The notes beneath the pieces were generated by a model that saw only the letters and a list, made by a program, of their open reading frames with translations, searched no databases and was not told the origin of the DNA. Of a stretch of 64,000 nt of DNA, positions 1 to 9,304 are shown in pieces (within the stretch, counting starts at the first letter, position 1; every line of letters starts with the position of its first letter). This stretch comes from Azospirillaceae bacterium (GTDB taxonomy: Bacteria; Pseudomonadota; Alphaproteobacteria; Azospirillales; Azospirillaceae): NCBI GenBank assembly GCA_031291675.1, contig JARLIO010000002.1, positions 30,486 to 94,485 of the forward strand, given 5' to 3'. The position numbers were made by a program, and so were the translations under genes.

Positions 1-1494
1 ACCCTGATCTACGCCCCGCTGGCCGCCAAGCTGCCGCGGGCCGGACGGGTCCTGGTGGCGGCACTCGACATTCTGCAATCGGTGCCGGTGACCGGATATC
101 TGGCCCTTGGCGCCGCGGCCCTGTTCCAGGGTGTACCCGGTAACCCGTTGCGGGCCGAGCTGGTCGCCACCTTCGCCTTGTTCACCAGCCAGGCCTGGAA
201 CATGACGTTCAGCTTCTATCAATCGTTGCGCACCGTGCCGCACGATCTTGATGATGCCGCCCGGGCGTTCCGGCTGTCACCGTGGCGGCGCTTCTGGCGC
301 CTGGAATTGCCGTTCGCGATGCCGGGACTGGTGTGGAACATGATGATGTCGATGGCCGGCGGCTGGTTCTTCGTTGTCGCCGCGGAAGCAATCACGGTCG
401 GCGACCATCAGGTGCTGCTGCCCGGGATCGGGTCTTACGTCGCGCTCGCGATCCAGCACCGCAGCCTGCCGGCGATCGGCTGGGCCCTGCTGGCCATGAC
501 CGTCACCATTACGCTTTATGACCAGCTGATGTTCCAGCCCCTGGTCGCCTGGGCCGACAAGTTCCGCGTCGAACATGCGGTCGGCACCGTGGCGCCACGC
601 TCCTGGCTGTTGCGGGTGATCCGGCGAACCCGCCTGCTGCGTCGCTTTGGCGCGCTGCTGGCCTGGATCCGCGCCGTCACCGGGCAGGTTCCCGGCCGAT
701 GGCAACGTCCAGGCAGCGGCGCGGCGCGCCGGCGCCGCGCCGGGTCGCTGAAGTTCTGGGACATGCTGACCCTGGGGCTGACCCTGGCGGTCATGGCGAT
801 CGGGATCGGTATCCTGGTCAGGGCCATCGGCGACCAGACCACGACGGCGGAACTGCGGGACATGCTGGTGATGGCCGGGGCCACGCTGGCCCGGATCACT
901 GTGATGCTGGCGCTGGCCTGCGGGATTTGGGTGCCGATCGGCGTGATGATCGGGCTTCGGCCCCGATTGGCCGAGCATTTGCAGCCGCTGGTGCAATTTC
1001 TCGCCTCGTTTCCGGCCAATCTGCTGTTCCCGCCGGTGGTCCTGGTGATCGTGCGCTTCGACCTTGATCCCGATCTGTGGCTCAGTCCGCTGATCCTGCT
1101 GGGGACGCAATGGTACATCCTGTTCAATGTCATCGCCGGAACCGCCAATCTGCCGACCGACCTGCGCGACGCCGCCGTCATGTTTCAGCTTCGCGGCCGG
1201 TCCTGGTGGCGACGGTTGATTATCCCCGGGATTCTGCCGTCCCTGGTGACCGGGCTGATCACCGCGGCGGGCGGCGCCTGGAACGCCAGCATCGTCGCCG
1301 AAACCGTCAGTTGGGGGAGCACGACCATTTCCGCGACCGGTCTGGGCAGCGCCATCGCCGCGGCCAGTGCGGCCGGTGATGACCGACGCGTGGCCTTGGG
1401 CATCGGGTTCATGACAGTGCTGGTGATCGTCATCAACCATCTGGTGTGGCGACCCCTCTATCGCTATGCCGAACGGCGCTTGACCCTGGATTGA
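1..1494 (+). CDS. Two-domain ABC transporter permease, NitT/TauT (sulfonate/nitrate) type, 5' end outside the window
   Basis: The reading frame is open from the first base, so the gene starts upstream; about 497 residues are visible. It is an inner-membrane permease with two tandem BPD_transp_1 domains. Each carries an EAA-type loop that contacts the ATPase: one near 250-350 (AFRLSPWRRFWRLELPFAMP) and one near 1177-1245 (LRGRSWWRRLIIPGILPS). Hydrophobic segments lie before and after each loop, and a basic, Arg-rich linker near 590-760 joins the two halves. Fused permeases of this kind normally pair with an SsuB/TauB-like ATPase, which may lie upstream of the window. The substrate cannot be read from sequence. 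The next gene, 105 bases on, is an unrelated MFS permease. Confidence 0.85.
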   Translation, partial: TLIYAPLAAKLPRAGRVLVAALDILQSVPVTGYLALGAAALFQGVPGNPLRAELVATFALFTSQAWNMTFSFYQSLRTVPHDLDDAARAFRLSPWRRFWRLELPFAMPGLVWNMMMSMAGGWFFVVAAEAITVGDHQVLLPGIGSYVALAIQHRSLPAIGWALLAMTVTITLYDQLMFQPLVAWADKFRVEHAVGTVAPRSWLLRVIRRTRLLRRFGALLAWIRAVTGQVPGRWQRPGSGAARRRRAGSLKFWDMLTLGLTLAVMAIGIGILVRAIGDQTTTAELRDMLVMAGATLARITVMLALACGIWVPIGVMIGLRPRLAEHLQPLVQFLASFPANLLFPPVVLVIVRFDLDPDLWLSPLILLGTQWYILFNVIAGTANLPTDLRDAAVMFQLRGRSWWRRLIIPGILPSLVTGLITAAGGAWNASIVAETVSWGSTTISATGLGSAIAAASAAGDDRRVALGIGFMTVLVIVINHLVWRPLYRYAERRLTLD

Positions 1495-1599
1495 CCGGCC
1501 CGGCAAAGCCGCACTGTCGGGATCGCGCCGAATGTGGCAGGTTGCGCGCACGTCCTCTGCCCCGCCCCTCTTCCGATCCCCCAGCCGACGCCGTCGATC

Positions 1600-2937
1600 G
1601 TGCCCCTGACAACCACCAACCGCCATCCCTGGCTGAGCGCGGCCGCGGTCTATTTCGACCGGCCGGTGCTGACCGTCCTGCTGCTGGGCTTTTCCAGCGG
1701 CCTGCCCTTGGCGCTGACCGGTGCCACGCTTTCGGTCTGGCTGGCCGGTGACGGCATCAGCAAGACCGCAATCGGCCTGTTCGCCCTGGTCGGACTGCCC
1801 TACACCTTCAAATTCGTCTGGGCGCCGCTGATCGATCACCTACCCCTGCCCTTCCTGACCCGGCGTTGGGGGCGACGGCGCGGTTGGGCCCTGGCAACAC
1901 AGCTCGCCCTGGCCGCGGCACTGGTGGGGCTGGGGGCGACCGATCCCCGACAGGACCTGTGGTGGACGGCCGTGCTCTCGCTGGTCGTGGCGTTCTGTTC
2001 GGCCAGCCAGGACATCGTCATCGATGCCTACCGCGTCGAAACGCTGGCGGGCAACCGCCAGGGCGCCGGCGCCGGCGCCATCGTCCTGGGCTATCGCCTG
2101 GGGATGATGGCCTCGGGCGCCGGTGCGCTTTACCTGGCCAGCGTCTTCTCCTGGTCCACGACCTATGGCGTGATGGCACTGCTGGTGGGCGTCGGCGCGA
2201 TCACGATGCTGGCCAATCCGGAGCCCTCGGCGCCGCAACCGGCATCGCGCGGCCCGGTCCGCGACGGTTCAGAACACCGGTCGGCCCGGCGTCGCCTGCT
2301 TGCCGATTGGCTGTACCGCGCGGTCGAGGCGCCGTTCGTCCAGTTCATCAGCCGCCCGGGCTGGCCCGCGATCCTGCTGTTCATCACGCTCTACAAGTTC
2401 GGCGAAGTTCTGGCCGGCGCGATGTCCAACCCGTTCTATCTCGAACTCGGCTTCACCAAGGTCGACATCGCCACCGTCAGCAAAGTCTTCGGCCTGGTGG
2501 CGACGATCGCCGGCGGCCTGTTGGGCGGGATCGTGGTCAATCGCCTGGGCATCTGGCGCAGCCTGCTGGTGTGCGGCATCCTGCAACTCGCGTCCAACGG
2601 CCTTTACATCCTGCTGGCTTATACCGGCCGCGATCTGGCGGTGCTCACCCTGTCGATCACGGTCGAGAATCTGACGGCCGGCATGGCGACCGCGGCCTTC
2701 GTCGCCTATCTGTCGAGCCTGTGCCATGCCGCCTATACCGCAACGCAATATGCGTTGCTGTCGTCCTTTTTCGGCCTCGGTCGCGGCGTCCTCGGGTCCT
2801 GCAGCGGCTGGTTCGCCGACCGGCTTGACTGGAGCAGCTATTTCGCGCTGACCATCGTCGCGGGATTGCCCGGGCTGGCGCTGTTGCTGTGGTTGCGGCG
2901 GCGCGATGCCACCGAAACGGACAATCCCCGGTCATAG
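1600..2937 (+). CDS. AmpG-family MFS permease (muropeptide/peptidoglycan-fragment importer)
   Basis: An integral membrane protein of about 445 residues with roughly 12 hydrophobic segments. The N-terminal part has the AmpG-like segment LLLGFSSGLPLALTGATLSV, then the motif FKFVWAPLIDH and the segment SASQDIVIDAYRVETL, all typical of AmpG permeases, which bring anhydro-muropeptides into the cytoplasm for wall recycling. I chose the GTG at 1600. An upstream in-frame GTG at 1534 would add a Pro/Cys-rich stretch not seen in the family. No ampD, nagZ or beta-lactamase gene lies nearby, so the substrate is inferred from family only. It could be a related MFS sugar or peptide permease. Confidence 0.8.
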   Translation: MPLTTTNRHPWLSAAAVYFDRPVLTVLLLGFSSGLPLALTGATLSVWLAGDGISKTAIGLFALVGLPYTFKFVWAPLIDHLPLPFLTRRWGRRRGWALATQLALAAALVGLGATDPRQDLWWTAVLSLVVAFCSASQDIVIDAYRVETLAGNRQGAGAGAIVLGYRLGMMASGAGALYLASVFSWSTTYGVMALLVGVGAITMLANPEPSAPQPASRGPVRDGSEHRSARRRLLADWLYRAVEAPFVQFISRPGWPAILLFITLYKFGEVLAGAMSNPFYLELGFTKVDIATVSKVFGLVATIAGGLLGGIVVNRLGIWRSLLVCGILQLASNGLYILLAYTGRDLAVLTLSITVENLTAGMATAAFVAYLSSLCHAAYTATQYALLSSFFGLGRGVLGSCSGWFADRLDWSSYFALTIVAGLPGLALLLWLRRRDATETDNPRS

Positions 2938-3027
2938 CGATTGGAGCGCCATGAAGCACAGCTTTAATTCCGAGGCGGCGCAGCTTGGTCGTGCCGTCGA
3001 TGGGCGCCTTGCGCCCATCATCCTGGT

Positions 3028-3804
3028 TCAAACGCGCCTTGCCGTGGCGATCAAGGCCGGAGACGGAACGGCCAGGATCCCCCCGCCGCTTTCGAGCGCA
3101 CCATGGATCGACAATACAATCGCGTCGCGCTGCCCAGGCTCCAGCAACGGCCATACGGGATTGAACTGAAAGAGGCGATCGGGCTCGCCAAACGCCTGCC
3201 CGTCTACCATAAAATCCTGGCTGACCTCGACGATCGACACGTCGCCGAATCCCGCTTCCATCATCGCGGCAACAAATCGCTCCGGCTGGCGAAACTCGTT
3301 CATCCCCTCGATGGTCACAGGGTTGACGATGTCAGGAAAGAGCCGTGACAAGTGTTGTGCGAGCAGAATGTTGCCGGCGGCGCCCGTTGGTTCCTTCCAG
3401 CTTCCGACCGAGCCGATCCCGCCGGAGCGTACCACACGCGCCATCTCGCGCAGACCCTTGCGCCAGTCGGCGAACAGCATGATGCCAAACATCGAAAAAG
3501 CGGCATCGAACGCCTCATCAGGCAGATCAAGCGCCTGCCCATCCATCACCTTCGCCTCGAGATTGGGAAGGCGGTGCGACAACACGGCTTCGATCATGCC
3601 CCTGGAAAAGTCTGTCGCCAGCACTTTGGCTCCGGCATGTGCCGCCGTCAGCGCAAGGGCCCCTGCACCCGCCGCAATATCGAGCACGGTCGCGCCGTGG
3701 GGCAAATCGGCCAGCTCCCACGCCCGCTGAGCGTAGAAGACGGTGAAGTCGTGGGCGAGCTTCCGATAGTCCGCGAGGCCGTCCCAATACCGCGCGTCGT
3801 TCAT
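3028..3804 (-). CDS. Class I SAM-dependent methyltransferase (UbiE/Methyltransf_11 type)
   Basis: A cytosolic protein of about 258 residues. The SAM-binding glycine motif is VLDIAAGAGALALTAA, followed by the acidic motif II VLATDFSRGMI and a post-motif region (DEAFDAAFSMFGIMLF) typical of class I methyltransferases. I placed the start at the ATG at 3804 (MNDARYWDGLADY), which matches the usual N-terminus of this group; an in-frame ATG at 3840 is an alternative. The gene is divergent from an Rrf2 regulator starting at 3930, leaving a 125-base shared promoter region, so the regulator may control it. The methyl acceptor cannot be predicted. Confidence 0.8.
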   Translation of the reverse strand: MNDARYWDGLADYRKLAHDFTVFYAQRAWELADLPHGATVLDIAAGAGALALTAAHAGAKVLATDFSRGMIEAVLSHRLPNLEAKVMDGQALDLPDEAFDAAFSMFGIMLFADWRKGLREMARVVRSGGIGSVGSWKEPTGAAGNILLAQHLSRLFPDIVNPVTIEGMNEFRQPERFVAAMMEAGFGDVSIVEVSQDFMVDGQAFGEPDRLFQFNPVWPLLEPGQRDAIVLSIHGALESGGGILAVPSPALIATARRV

Positions 3805-3929
3805 GTCCATCCTCATCCCGATCTCCGCCTCAACTGCCATCCCGCCGCCGGGTCCGTCATCATGTAACTTTTGATGTGTCGAATCCAGTTCAGGTTGCCA
3901 CGCGGGTGCGAAGAGACGATATTGCTTTG

Positions 3930-4376
3930 ATGAGACCGGACAGCCGACTCTCCCGCATGCTTCACGTGCTGCTCCACATGGCACGGCACGATGGTCCCGT
4001 TACGTCCGAGACAATCGCCAGGATGCTGGGAACAAACCCTGTGGTCGTGCGCCGAACAATGTCGGGTCTGCGCAACACGGGGTATGTCCGCTCGGAGAAA
4101 GGGCACGGTGGCGGTTGGTCGATCGCTCGCGACCTGGCATCGATCTCGCTGCTTGATGTCCATCGCGCGGTTGGCGGGCCGCGCATCTTCGCGCTTGGAA
4201 ACGTAAGTGACAATCCGGCCTGCGCCGTGGAGCAGGTCGTCAATGACGCATTGGGTGACGCTTTACGCGATGCCGAGACACTGCTGATTCAGCGGTTGGC
4301 GACTGTAACGCTCGCGGAACTTGCATCGGCATTCGACGATCGGTGCCAAGCCTCGTTCGCCGGCCCGCCGCTTTAG
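3930..4376 (+). CDS. Rrf2-family winged-helix transcriptional regulator
   Basis: About 148 residues with the Rrf2 layout: an N-terminal winged helix (SRLSRMLHVLLHMARHDGP, then SETIARMLGTNPVVVRRTMS) followed by the wing sequence GYVRSEKGHGGGWSIARD. The three clustered cysteines that hold an iron-sulfur cluster in IscR/NsrR are absent; only isolated Cys residues are present. It therefore resembles the cluster-free Rrf2 members that sense other signals. I chose the ATG at 3930; a GTG at 3876 would add an unlikely 18-residue leader. It faces away from the methyltransferase at 3804 and probably regulates the shared promoter. Confidence 0.82.
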   Translation: MRPDSRLSRMLHVLLHMARHDGPVTSETIARMLGTNPVVVRRTMSGLRNTGYVRSEKGHGGGWSIARDLASISLLDVHRAVGGPRIFALGNVSDNPACAVEQVVNDALGDALRDAETLLIQRLATVTLAELASAFDDRCQASFAGPPL

Positions 4377-4445
4377 CCGGGGGCTTGGACACGGACAAGC
4401 CCGTATCGGCCCAATGCGGCGTGACCGGGCGTGAGCACCAGCCGC

Positions 4446-4679
4446 CTATGGCGCCGTGGCGAACAGTTCGCAAAACAGCCGCTCCGACCGGGCGATGCCG
4501 TCCTCGGTCAGCCAAACCGACTTCGCCATGCTGACCGGATTGCCGATAAAGCCTTTCTCATGAAGGCGGTTCATCGCGTCCCAATCGAAACTCTTCCAGG
4601 CCCGACCGTCGCGGTCGAGCGACAAATAAAGCAACGCCAGCACCGCATCGTCGATCTTGTCCTCGTCGATCTCCATCAT
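4446..4679 (-). CDS. DUF6429-family small protein
   Basis: An acidic protein of about 77 residues beginning MMEIDEDKIDDAVLALLYLS, followed by AWKSFDWDAMNRLHEKGFI and ending in a region with LTEDGIARSERLF. This looks like the small DUF6429 proteins found in many proteobacteria; the second half reads like a winged-helix-like segment. Two ATG codons are adjacent (4679 and 4676). The frame remains open upstream to 4895, but that extension is Arg/Pro-rich and unlike the family. Function is unknown. Confidence 0.7.
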   Translation of the reverse strand: MMEIDEDKIDDAVLALLYLSLDRDGRAWKSFDWDAMNRLHEKGFIGNPVSMAKSVWLTEDGIARSERLFCELFATAP

Positions 4680-5004
4680 TGATCGCCTCACCGATCGGAC
4701 TTCCCCTTTTATACGCCATGGCCGCCGACGGTTACACGGGTCCGGGGACCTTTCCCGCGCAGGATTTCCGGAAAGCATGTCAACCCGACCGGAGCGTGGC
4801 TCGCGGGATTGCTGGACCAGACACTTGCCGCAGCACACCTTGACCGACGCGGTTGCGTCCGGCTCACCCGTCGGGGTAACCCCGAAATAAACCAATCATC
4901 GACCTGGAAATTTTCCATGTCGGACTATTATTCCCGGGGTTGCGCGCCCATATCGAAGCAATCGCACCAATGATGCGACAAATCGTGCAAATGGAGATTC
5001 TGAT
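4680..5004. other. Intergenic region, no gene seen
   Basis: This stretch of 325 bases separates two divergent small genes. It becomes noticeably richer in A and T towards 4880-5000 and probably holds promoters for both. I see no RNA gene or repeat in it. Confidence 0.5.
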
Positions 5005-5424
5005 ATGATCAACAAGATCGCACGCAGTGTGGCACTGTCACTGATCCTTTTTGCCAGCCCCGCCCTTGCGCAACTGGCGCCACCGCAGCCGAAAACTCAG
5101 AACGGTGTCACTTTTGTGAGTGGCGGCGTCGATTCGGATAACATGAAGGCGATGCATGAGATCGCAAAGAACTACAATGTCCAACTGCTGTTCGCCGGCA
5201 AGGGCAGCGGCGAATACCTTGCCGACGTCCAGGTCCGGCTGGTGGGCGCTCACGAAAAGCCGATCATCGATACGCTGGCCGACGGTCCCTACTTTCTCGC
5301 CCAACTGGAGCCGGGCCGTTATCAACTGACCGCGACCTACAACAATCAGCCGATCCAGGAAGTGATCGAGGTTCCGGCGCATGGTGCCGCCGCCAAGACG
5401 ATCTACTGGGCGCCGCAACAGTGA
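5005..5424 (+). CDS. Secreted protein with carboxypeptidase-regulatory-like (beta-sandwich) fold
   Basis: A 139-residue protein with a clear Sec signal peptide (basic MINKIAR, hydrophobic core, cleavage after ASPALA before QLAPP), so it is probably periplasmic. The mature part ends with a segment (YFLAQLEPGRYQLTATYNNQ) that resembles the carboxypeptidase-regulatory-like/SpaA-type beta-sandwich, where a ligand-free domain carries a 'PGxYxLxA' strand. Similar small proteins are common and uncharacterised in alphaproteobacteria. It is convergent with the aapM gene, whose stop lies 31 bases on. Confidence 0.65.
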   Translation: MINKIARSVALSLILFASPALAQLAPPQPKTQNGVTFVSGGVDSDNMKAMHEIAKNYNVQLLFAGKGSGEYLADVQVRLVGAHEKPIIDTLADGPYFLAQLEPGRYQLTATYNNQPIQEVIEVPAHGAAAKTIYWAPQQ

Positions 5425-5455
5425 CGGGTCGGGCGATGCGACGCGCTTCGCTCCC

Positions 5456-6553
5456 TCAGCGGCGCAAGCGTCGCTCGAGCCACAGGCTGTAGCGCGAGGC
5501 CAGGAACGACAGCAGGAAATAGACGGCGCCGGTGAAGAAAAAGGCTTCATCGAAGAAGCCCAGCCAGTTCGGATCGCTGGCGGCAACCCGCGCGGTGTTG
5601 AGAAAATCGAAAGCGCCGATCACGATCACCAGCGTCGTACTCTGCAGCACGCCAATCGCCAGGGTGACGAAGGACGGAATCACGATGCGCAGCGCCTGGG
5701 GCAAAATGACCAGGCGGAGCATTGTCCCATAGGACAGACCGAGCGATTTTGCCGCCTCATACTGGCCGTCGCCGACGCCCTGGAGCCCGGCACGGATGAC
5801 TTCGGCCATATAAGCCGCAATGAACCCGGCCAGCGCCAATTGCGCCCGTAACAGCTTGTCGAGCGTGACGCCGGCGGGCAGCATCAGCGGCAACAGCAGA
5901 ATCGCCGCATAGAGCACCGCGATCAGGGGGACACCCCGCATTACCTCGATCACCAGGATCGACATCCAACGAACGCCGCCCATCCGCGACCGCCGTCCCA
6001 GGGCCAACAGCAACGCCAGCGGAAACGCCGCGCCGATGCCGATCACCGCGAGCAGCAGCGTCAAGGGCAGGCCTGCCCAGACATCGGTCGCAACCGTTCC
6101 CGGATGGGGCGCGCCGGCCATCAACAGAACCGCGGCGATGATCGCCACGACCCACAGGACAACCAGACGGGGATGCCAGAAGCGCGGCACGGCCGTGACA
6201 CCAATCATGCCAAACAGCAGCACCAGCGTCAGCGCGGGCTTCCAGTGCTGCTGGCGCGGATAGAAACCGAACAGGATGAAGCGGAATTTCTCGCCGATGA
6301 ACGCCCAACACGCGCCGGAAGCGCTGCGGCAGGTCTCGGACGTCCCCGACCACACGGCATCGAGCACGGTCCAGCGCAAAACCGGTGGGATGGCAATGCC
6401 GAGCAGCAGCAGGCACGCCGCTGTGATAACGGCATTCGCAGGAGTATCGAACAGGCCCCGCCACCAGCCCGACCCGCCGTTGCGCGCGCGCCGCGGCGCG
6501 ACCGGGATTTGCGCGGCCGGGGTTCGCAAGGCGGAGGGCTTGGCACGATCCAT
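5456..6553 (-). CDS. aapM: General L-amino-acid ABC transporter permease AapM
   Basis: An inner-membrane permease of 365 residues belonging to the HisMQ/GltK polar amino-acid group. It carries the family signature near the C-terminus (EAAKSLGLSYGTMLRLVILP, followed by QALRIVIPSFVT). A cysteine-bearing soluble insert between the first membrane segments (SETCRSASGACWAFIGEK) is typical of AapM and distinguishes it from shorter permeases. Its ATG at 6553 overlaps the aapQ stop by one base (TGATG), showing translational coupling. Downstream on this strand no ATPase gene follows; the next gene is on the opposite strand. Confidence 0.92.
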   Translation of the reverse strand: MDRAKPSALRTPAAQIPVAPRRARNGGSGWWRGLFDTPANAVITAACLLLLGIAIPPVLRWTVLDAVWSGTSETCRSASGACWAFIGEKFRFILFGFYPRQQHWKPALTLVLLFGMIGVTAVPRFWHPRLVVLWVVAIIAAVLLMAGAPHPGTVATDVWAGLPLTLLLAVIGIGAAFPLALLLALGRRSRMGGVRWMSILVIEVMRGVPLIAVLYAAILLLPLMLPAGVTLDKLLRAQLALAGFIAAYMAEVIRAGLQGVGDGQYEAAKSLGLSYGTMLRLVILPQALRIVIPSFVTLAIGVLQSTTLVIVIGAFDFLNTARVAASDPNWLGFFDEAFFFTGAVYFLLSFLASRYSLWLERRLRR

Positions 6554-7773
6554 CACGCCACGCCGCCGCGCCGCGCGAGGCGATGATGGTAGCGGTTCAT
6601 CGCCAGGGATACCGCGAGGTTGATCGTCAGATAGGTCATCATCATCATGAATACCGTCTCGATCACCTGGCCGCTCTGGTTGGCGGTGGTATTGATGACG
6701 CTGACCAGGTCGGGAAAGCCGATGGCGACCGCAAGGCTGGAATTCTTGGTCAGGTCGAGATAGCACGACGTCGTCACCGGAATGATGATCCGCAGCGCCT
6801 GCGGCAGCACCACCAGACGCAGGATCCGCCGCGGCGACAGGCCGAGCGCCCGGGCGGCGTCCCATTGGCCGACCGGCACCGCCTGGATCCCGCTGCGCAC
6901 GATTTCGCAGATCGTCGCCGCGCTGTTGACCACCAGCCCGGTCAGCAATGCCGCGAATTCCGGCGATATCGCGGTACCACCGGCAAAATTGAAGCCATGA
7001 AGCGACGGAACCTCGACGGCGAACGAAACGCCGCCCAACCCGAGGACGATAAAGGGGAGCACCAGCGCCCCCCACAGCAACCCGAGCCCTTTTTGCCCCG
7101 GCAATCGGGTTCGGACGCGCCACCGTCGCAGCCGGCTGATCGCCACGGCCAGTGCCAATGCCGTGACAACGGCCAGCCCGAGCCCCCATCCCGCCGCCGG
7201 GTCGCGAAAGGCTGGCAAAAACACGCCGCGATTGCTCAGAAAGACCGAGCCGCCAATGCCAAGCGCCTGGCGCGGCGATGGCAGCGCGTGGGCGATCGCA
7301 TTCCAGAAGAACAGTTGCAGCAAGAGCGGGGTATTGCGGGCGATTTCGACATAGATCTGCACCAGCCCGGACAGCAGGGGATTGCCCGACAGCCGGGCGA
7401 TGCCCAGGAACAGACCCAACACACTGGCCAGGATGCAGCCCAGCACCGCGACTGCCGCGGTGTTGAGCAGGCCGACCAGGATCGCACGGCCATAGCTGTC
7501 GGCGGCACCGTAGCGGATCAGGGATTCGCCGATCTCAAAATTGGCGGGGCGATCGAGGAAGCTGAACCCCGGTGAAATGCCGAATTGCTGCATATTGTCG
7601 GCGGCATTGCTGCCAAAGAAGCCGAAAATCGCAACCGCACCGATCAACAGGGCAAACTGGCCCCACGGCCGGTCGCCCCACCAGTCGTGGAGCGCACGGG
7701 CCATCCGGGCCGCGACACCGCGGGCGCGGCGCGGTCCGGATGGCGTGACATCCAGCGGCGTTGGCGGCATCAT
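6553..7773 (-). CDS. aapQ: General L-amino-acid ABC transporter permease AapQ
   Basis: A 406-residue inner-membrane permease with the AapQ features: an N-terminal membrane segment, a periplasmic stretch with NFEIGESLIRYGAADSYGRA, then the core HisMQ domain with EIARNTPLLLQLFFW and the loop ARALGLSPRRILRLVVLPQA. It pairs with AapM to form the heterodimeric channel for a broad range of L-amino acids, as described for rhizobial Aap. It lies between aapJ (35 bases upstream) and aapM (1-base overlap), so the three are one leftward operon. Confidence 0.92.
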   Translation of the reverse strand: MMPPTPLDVTPSGPRRARGVAARMARALHDWWGDRPWGQFALLIGAVAIFGFFGSNAADNMQQFGISPGFSFLDRPANFEIGESLIRYGAADSYGRAILVGLLNTAAVAVLGCILASVLGLFLGIARLSGNPLLSGLVQIYVEIARNTPLLLQLFFWNAIAHALPSPRQALGIGGSVFLSNRGVFLPAFRDPAAGWGLGLAVVTALALAVAISRLRRWRVRTRLPGQKGLGLLWGALVLPFIVLGLGGVSFAVEVPSLHGFNFAGGTAISPEFAALLTGLVVNSAATICEIVRSGIQAVPVGQWDAARALGLSPRRILRLVVLPQALRIIIPVTTSCYLDLTKNSSLAVAIGFPDLVSVINTTANQSGQVIETVFMMMMTYLTINLAVSLAMNRYHHRLARRGGVA

Positions 7774-7808
7774 CTGGCGCAGTTTTCCTCGATCGGACGA
7801 ACGGATGA

Positions 7809-8894
7809 TTACCGGAACGGCGGTGCGTAGAGCAGACCACCCTTGGTCCAGAGCTGGTTCAATCCCCGTTCAAAGCCGATCCGGGTCTTGGGACCGACAT
7901 TGCGATCGAAAATCTCACCATAATTGCCCAAAGTCTTGATGATGGTGTAGGCGAATTTCGGATCCAGATTGGCCGCCTCGCCGACCGACGGATCGACGCC
8001 CAGGAACCGGCGGATTCCCGGATTGTCGCTGCTCAGAAAGCTGTCAACATTGGCGCTGGTGATGCCATATTCTTCAGCCTGGATCGTGGCATAGACCACC
8101 CAGTTGACAGTTTCCAGCCACTGGTCGTCGCCATAGCGGACGGCCGGCGCCAGAGGCTCCTTCGAGATCCGTTCGGGCAGCACCACATAGTCGTCGGGTT
8201 GCGGCAGCCGCAGCCGTTCCAGCGCCAACGCCGACGAATCCTGGGTCAGGACATCGCACCGGCCAGAGGTAAAGGCGTCGCGGACCTGGCTGGTTTCCTC
8301 GATCACCACCGGCTTGAAGCTGATCTTGTTCTGGCGGAAGAAGTCCGCGATGTTGAGTTCGCCGGTCGTACCGGTCTGAATGCAAACGGTGGCACCGTCG
8401 AGCTGCGTGCCCTGGCTGACGCCCAGTTTCCGGGCGACCATAAGTCCCTGGCCGTCATAGAAGATCACCGGGCCGAAATGAAAACCGAGATGCATGGCGC
8501 GGGTGATCGTCTCGGTCACACCGGAGAGCAGAATATCGAATTCGCCGGACTGCAAGGCCGGCAGCCGCTGCTGTGGTGAAGAGCTGGTGAATTGCACCTT
8601 GTCCGGATCATTGAACACCGCAATCGCCAGGGCACGACCGAAATCGACGAAGAATCCCTGCCAGCGGCCGTTGCTGTCGGGTGAAAAGAACCCTGGCGCC
8701 GTGCCCACCCCGACCTTGATCACGCCGCGCGCCTTGATCGCGTCCAGCGTCGCGCCGGCCCAGGCGTCCGGTGACACCGCCGTCAACAGTGTCGTCGCGA
8801 CGGCCAGCGTGATCACGCCCGCCTTGACGGGGCCCAACCGCCCAACCCGACGTCCGATCCGTGACGAAATGCGTCCGAGAGATTGCAACATCAT
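7809..8894 (-). CDS. aapJ: General L-amino-acid-binding periplasmic protein AapJ
   Basis: A 361-residue substrate-binding protein of the SBP_bac_3 family. The N-terminus holds an Arg-rich start, a hydrophobic core and a likely cleavage site after DAWA. The mature part begins ATLDAIKARGVIKVGVGTAP, typical of AapJ. Later segments such as TVCIQTGTTGELNIADFF and YGDDQWLETVNWVVYATIQ also match this family, which binds polar and charged L-amino acids in the periplasm. Two adjacent ATG codons (8894, 8891) follow a GGAAAGGGG ribosome-binding site. It is the first gene of the leftward aap operon. Confidence 0.92.
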   Translation of the reverse strand: MMLQSLGRISSRIGRRVGRLGPVKAGVITLAVATTLLTAVSPDAWAGATLDAIKARGVIKVGVGTAPGFFSPDSNGRWQGFFVDFGRALAIAVFNDPDKVQFTSSSPQQRLPALQSGEFDILLSGVTETITRAMHLGFHFGPVIFYDGQGLMVARKLGVSQGTQLDGATVCIQTGTTGELNIADFFRQNKISFKPVVIEETSQVRDAFTSGRCDVLTQDSSALALERLRLPQPDDYVVLPERISKEPLAPAVRYGDDQWLETVNWVVYATIQAEEYGITSANVDSFLSSDNPGIRRFLGVDPSVGEAANLDPKFAYTIIKTLGNYGEIFDRNVGPKTRIGFERGLNQLWTKGGLLYAPPFR

Positions 8895-9304
8895 CGCCCC
8901 TTTCCAAAATGTCGACCGAAGTCACCGATGTTTCACGTCCTCATCGGGCTTAAACCAGAGCCGCCAACCTGTCGCCCTTGGCACTTTACGCGCCGCTCGC
9001 ACCATGGCACTGACTGTACCAGACAGCCGAGGCCAATCTGGCAACCCTTGGCATTTTTAGCACGGACGATTCAATCTAGGCTCGCCTCTGAGAGCCCGTC
9101 AATATCCTGCACTAACGTCCGTTATCTTAACGGCCCTGCCACACCCGGTGGGTCCAGCGCGACGATCATCGCCTGCGGCCCCCGAAACACAAAGAGCGAC
9201 GGCATCGCCGTTGAAATCTTCGAGCTGACGAGGCCATATGACGTCCAAGGTGGGGTCGACCCGACGATGCGTCGATGATCGCGGGAAAAAAGGACGTTCA
9301 CGAG
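8895..9304. promoter_or_regulatory. Divergent intergenic region between aapJ and dsbD-like gene
   Basis: About 410 bases without a convincing coding region. Promoters for aapJ (leftward) and the DsbD-like gene (rightward) must lie here. I did not find a clear operator or riboswitch in it. Confidence 0.4.

Noticed and set aside
277..1839. Very long antisense frames opposite the permease and other genes
   Set aside because: High-GC coding regions give long shadow frames; these are rich in Gly/Gln/Arg/His and show no family motif.
5456..7189. A single 577-residue leftward protein spanning aapM and part of aapQ
   Set aside because: The part upstream of 6553 is a shadow of aapQ in another frame; aapM starts at the ATG at 6553, which overlaps the aapQ stop.
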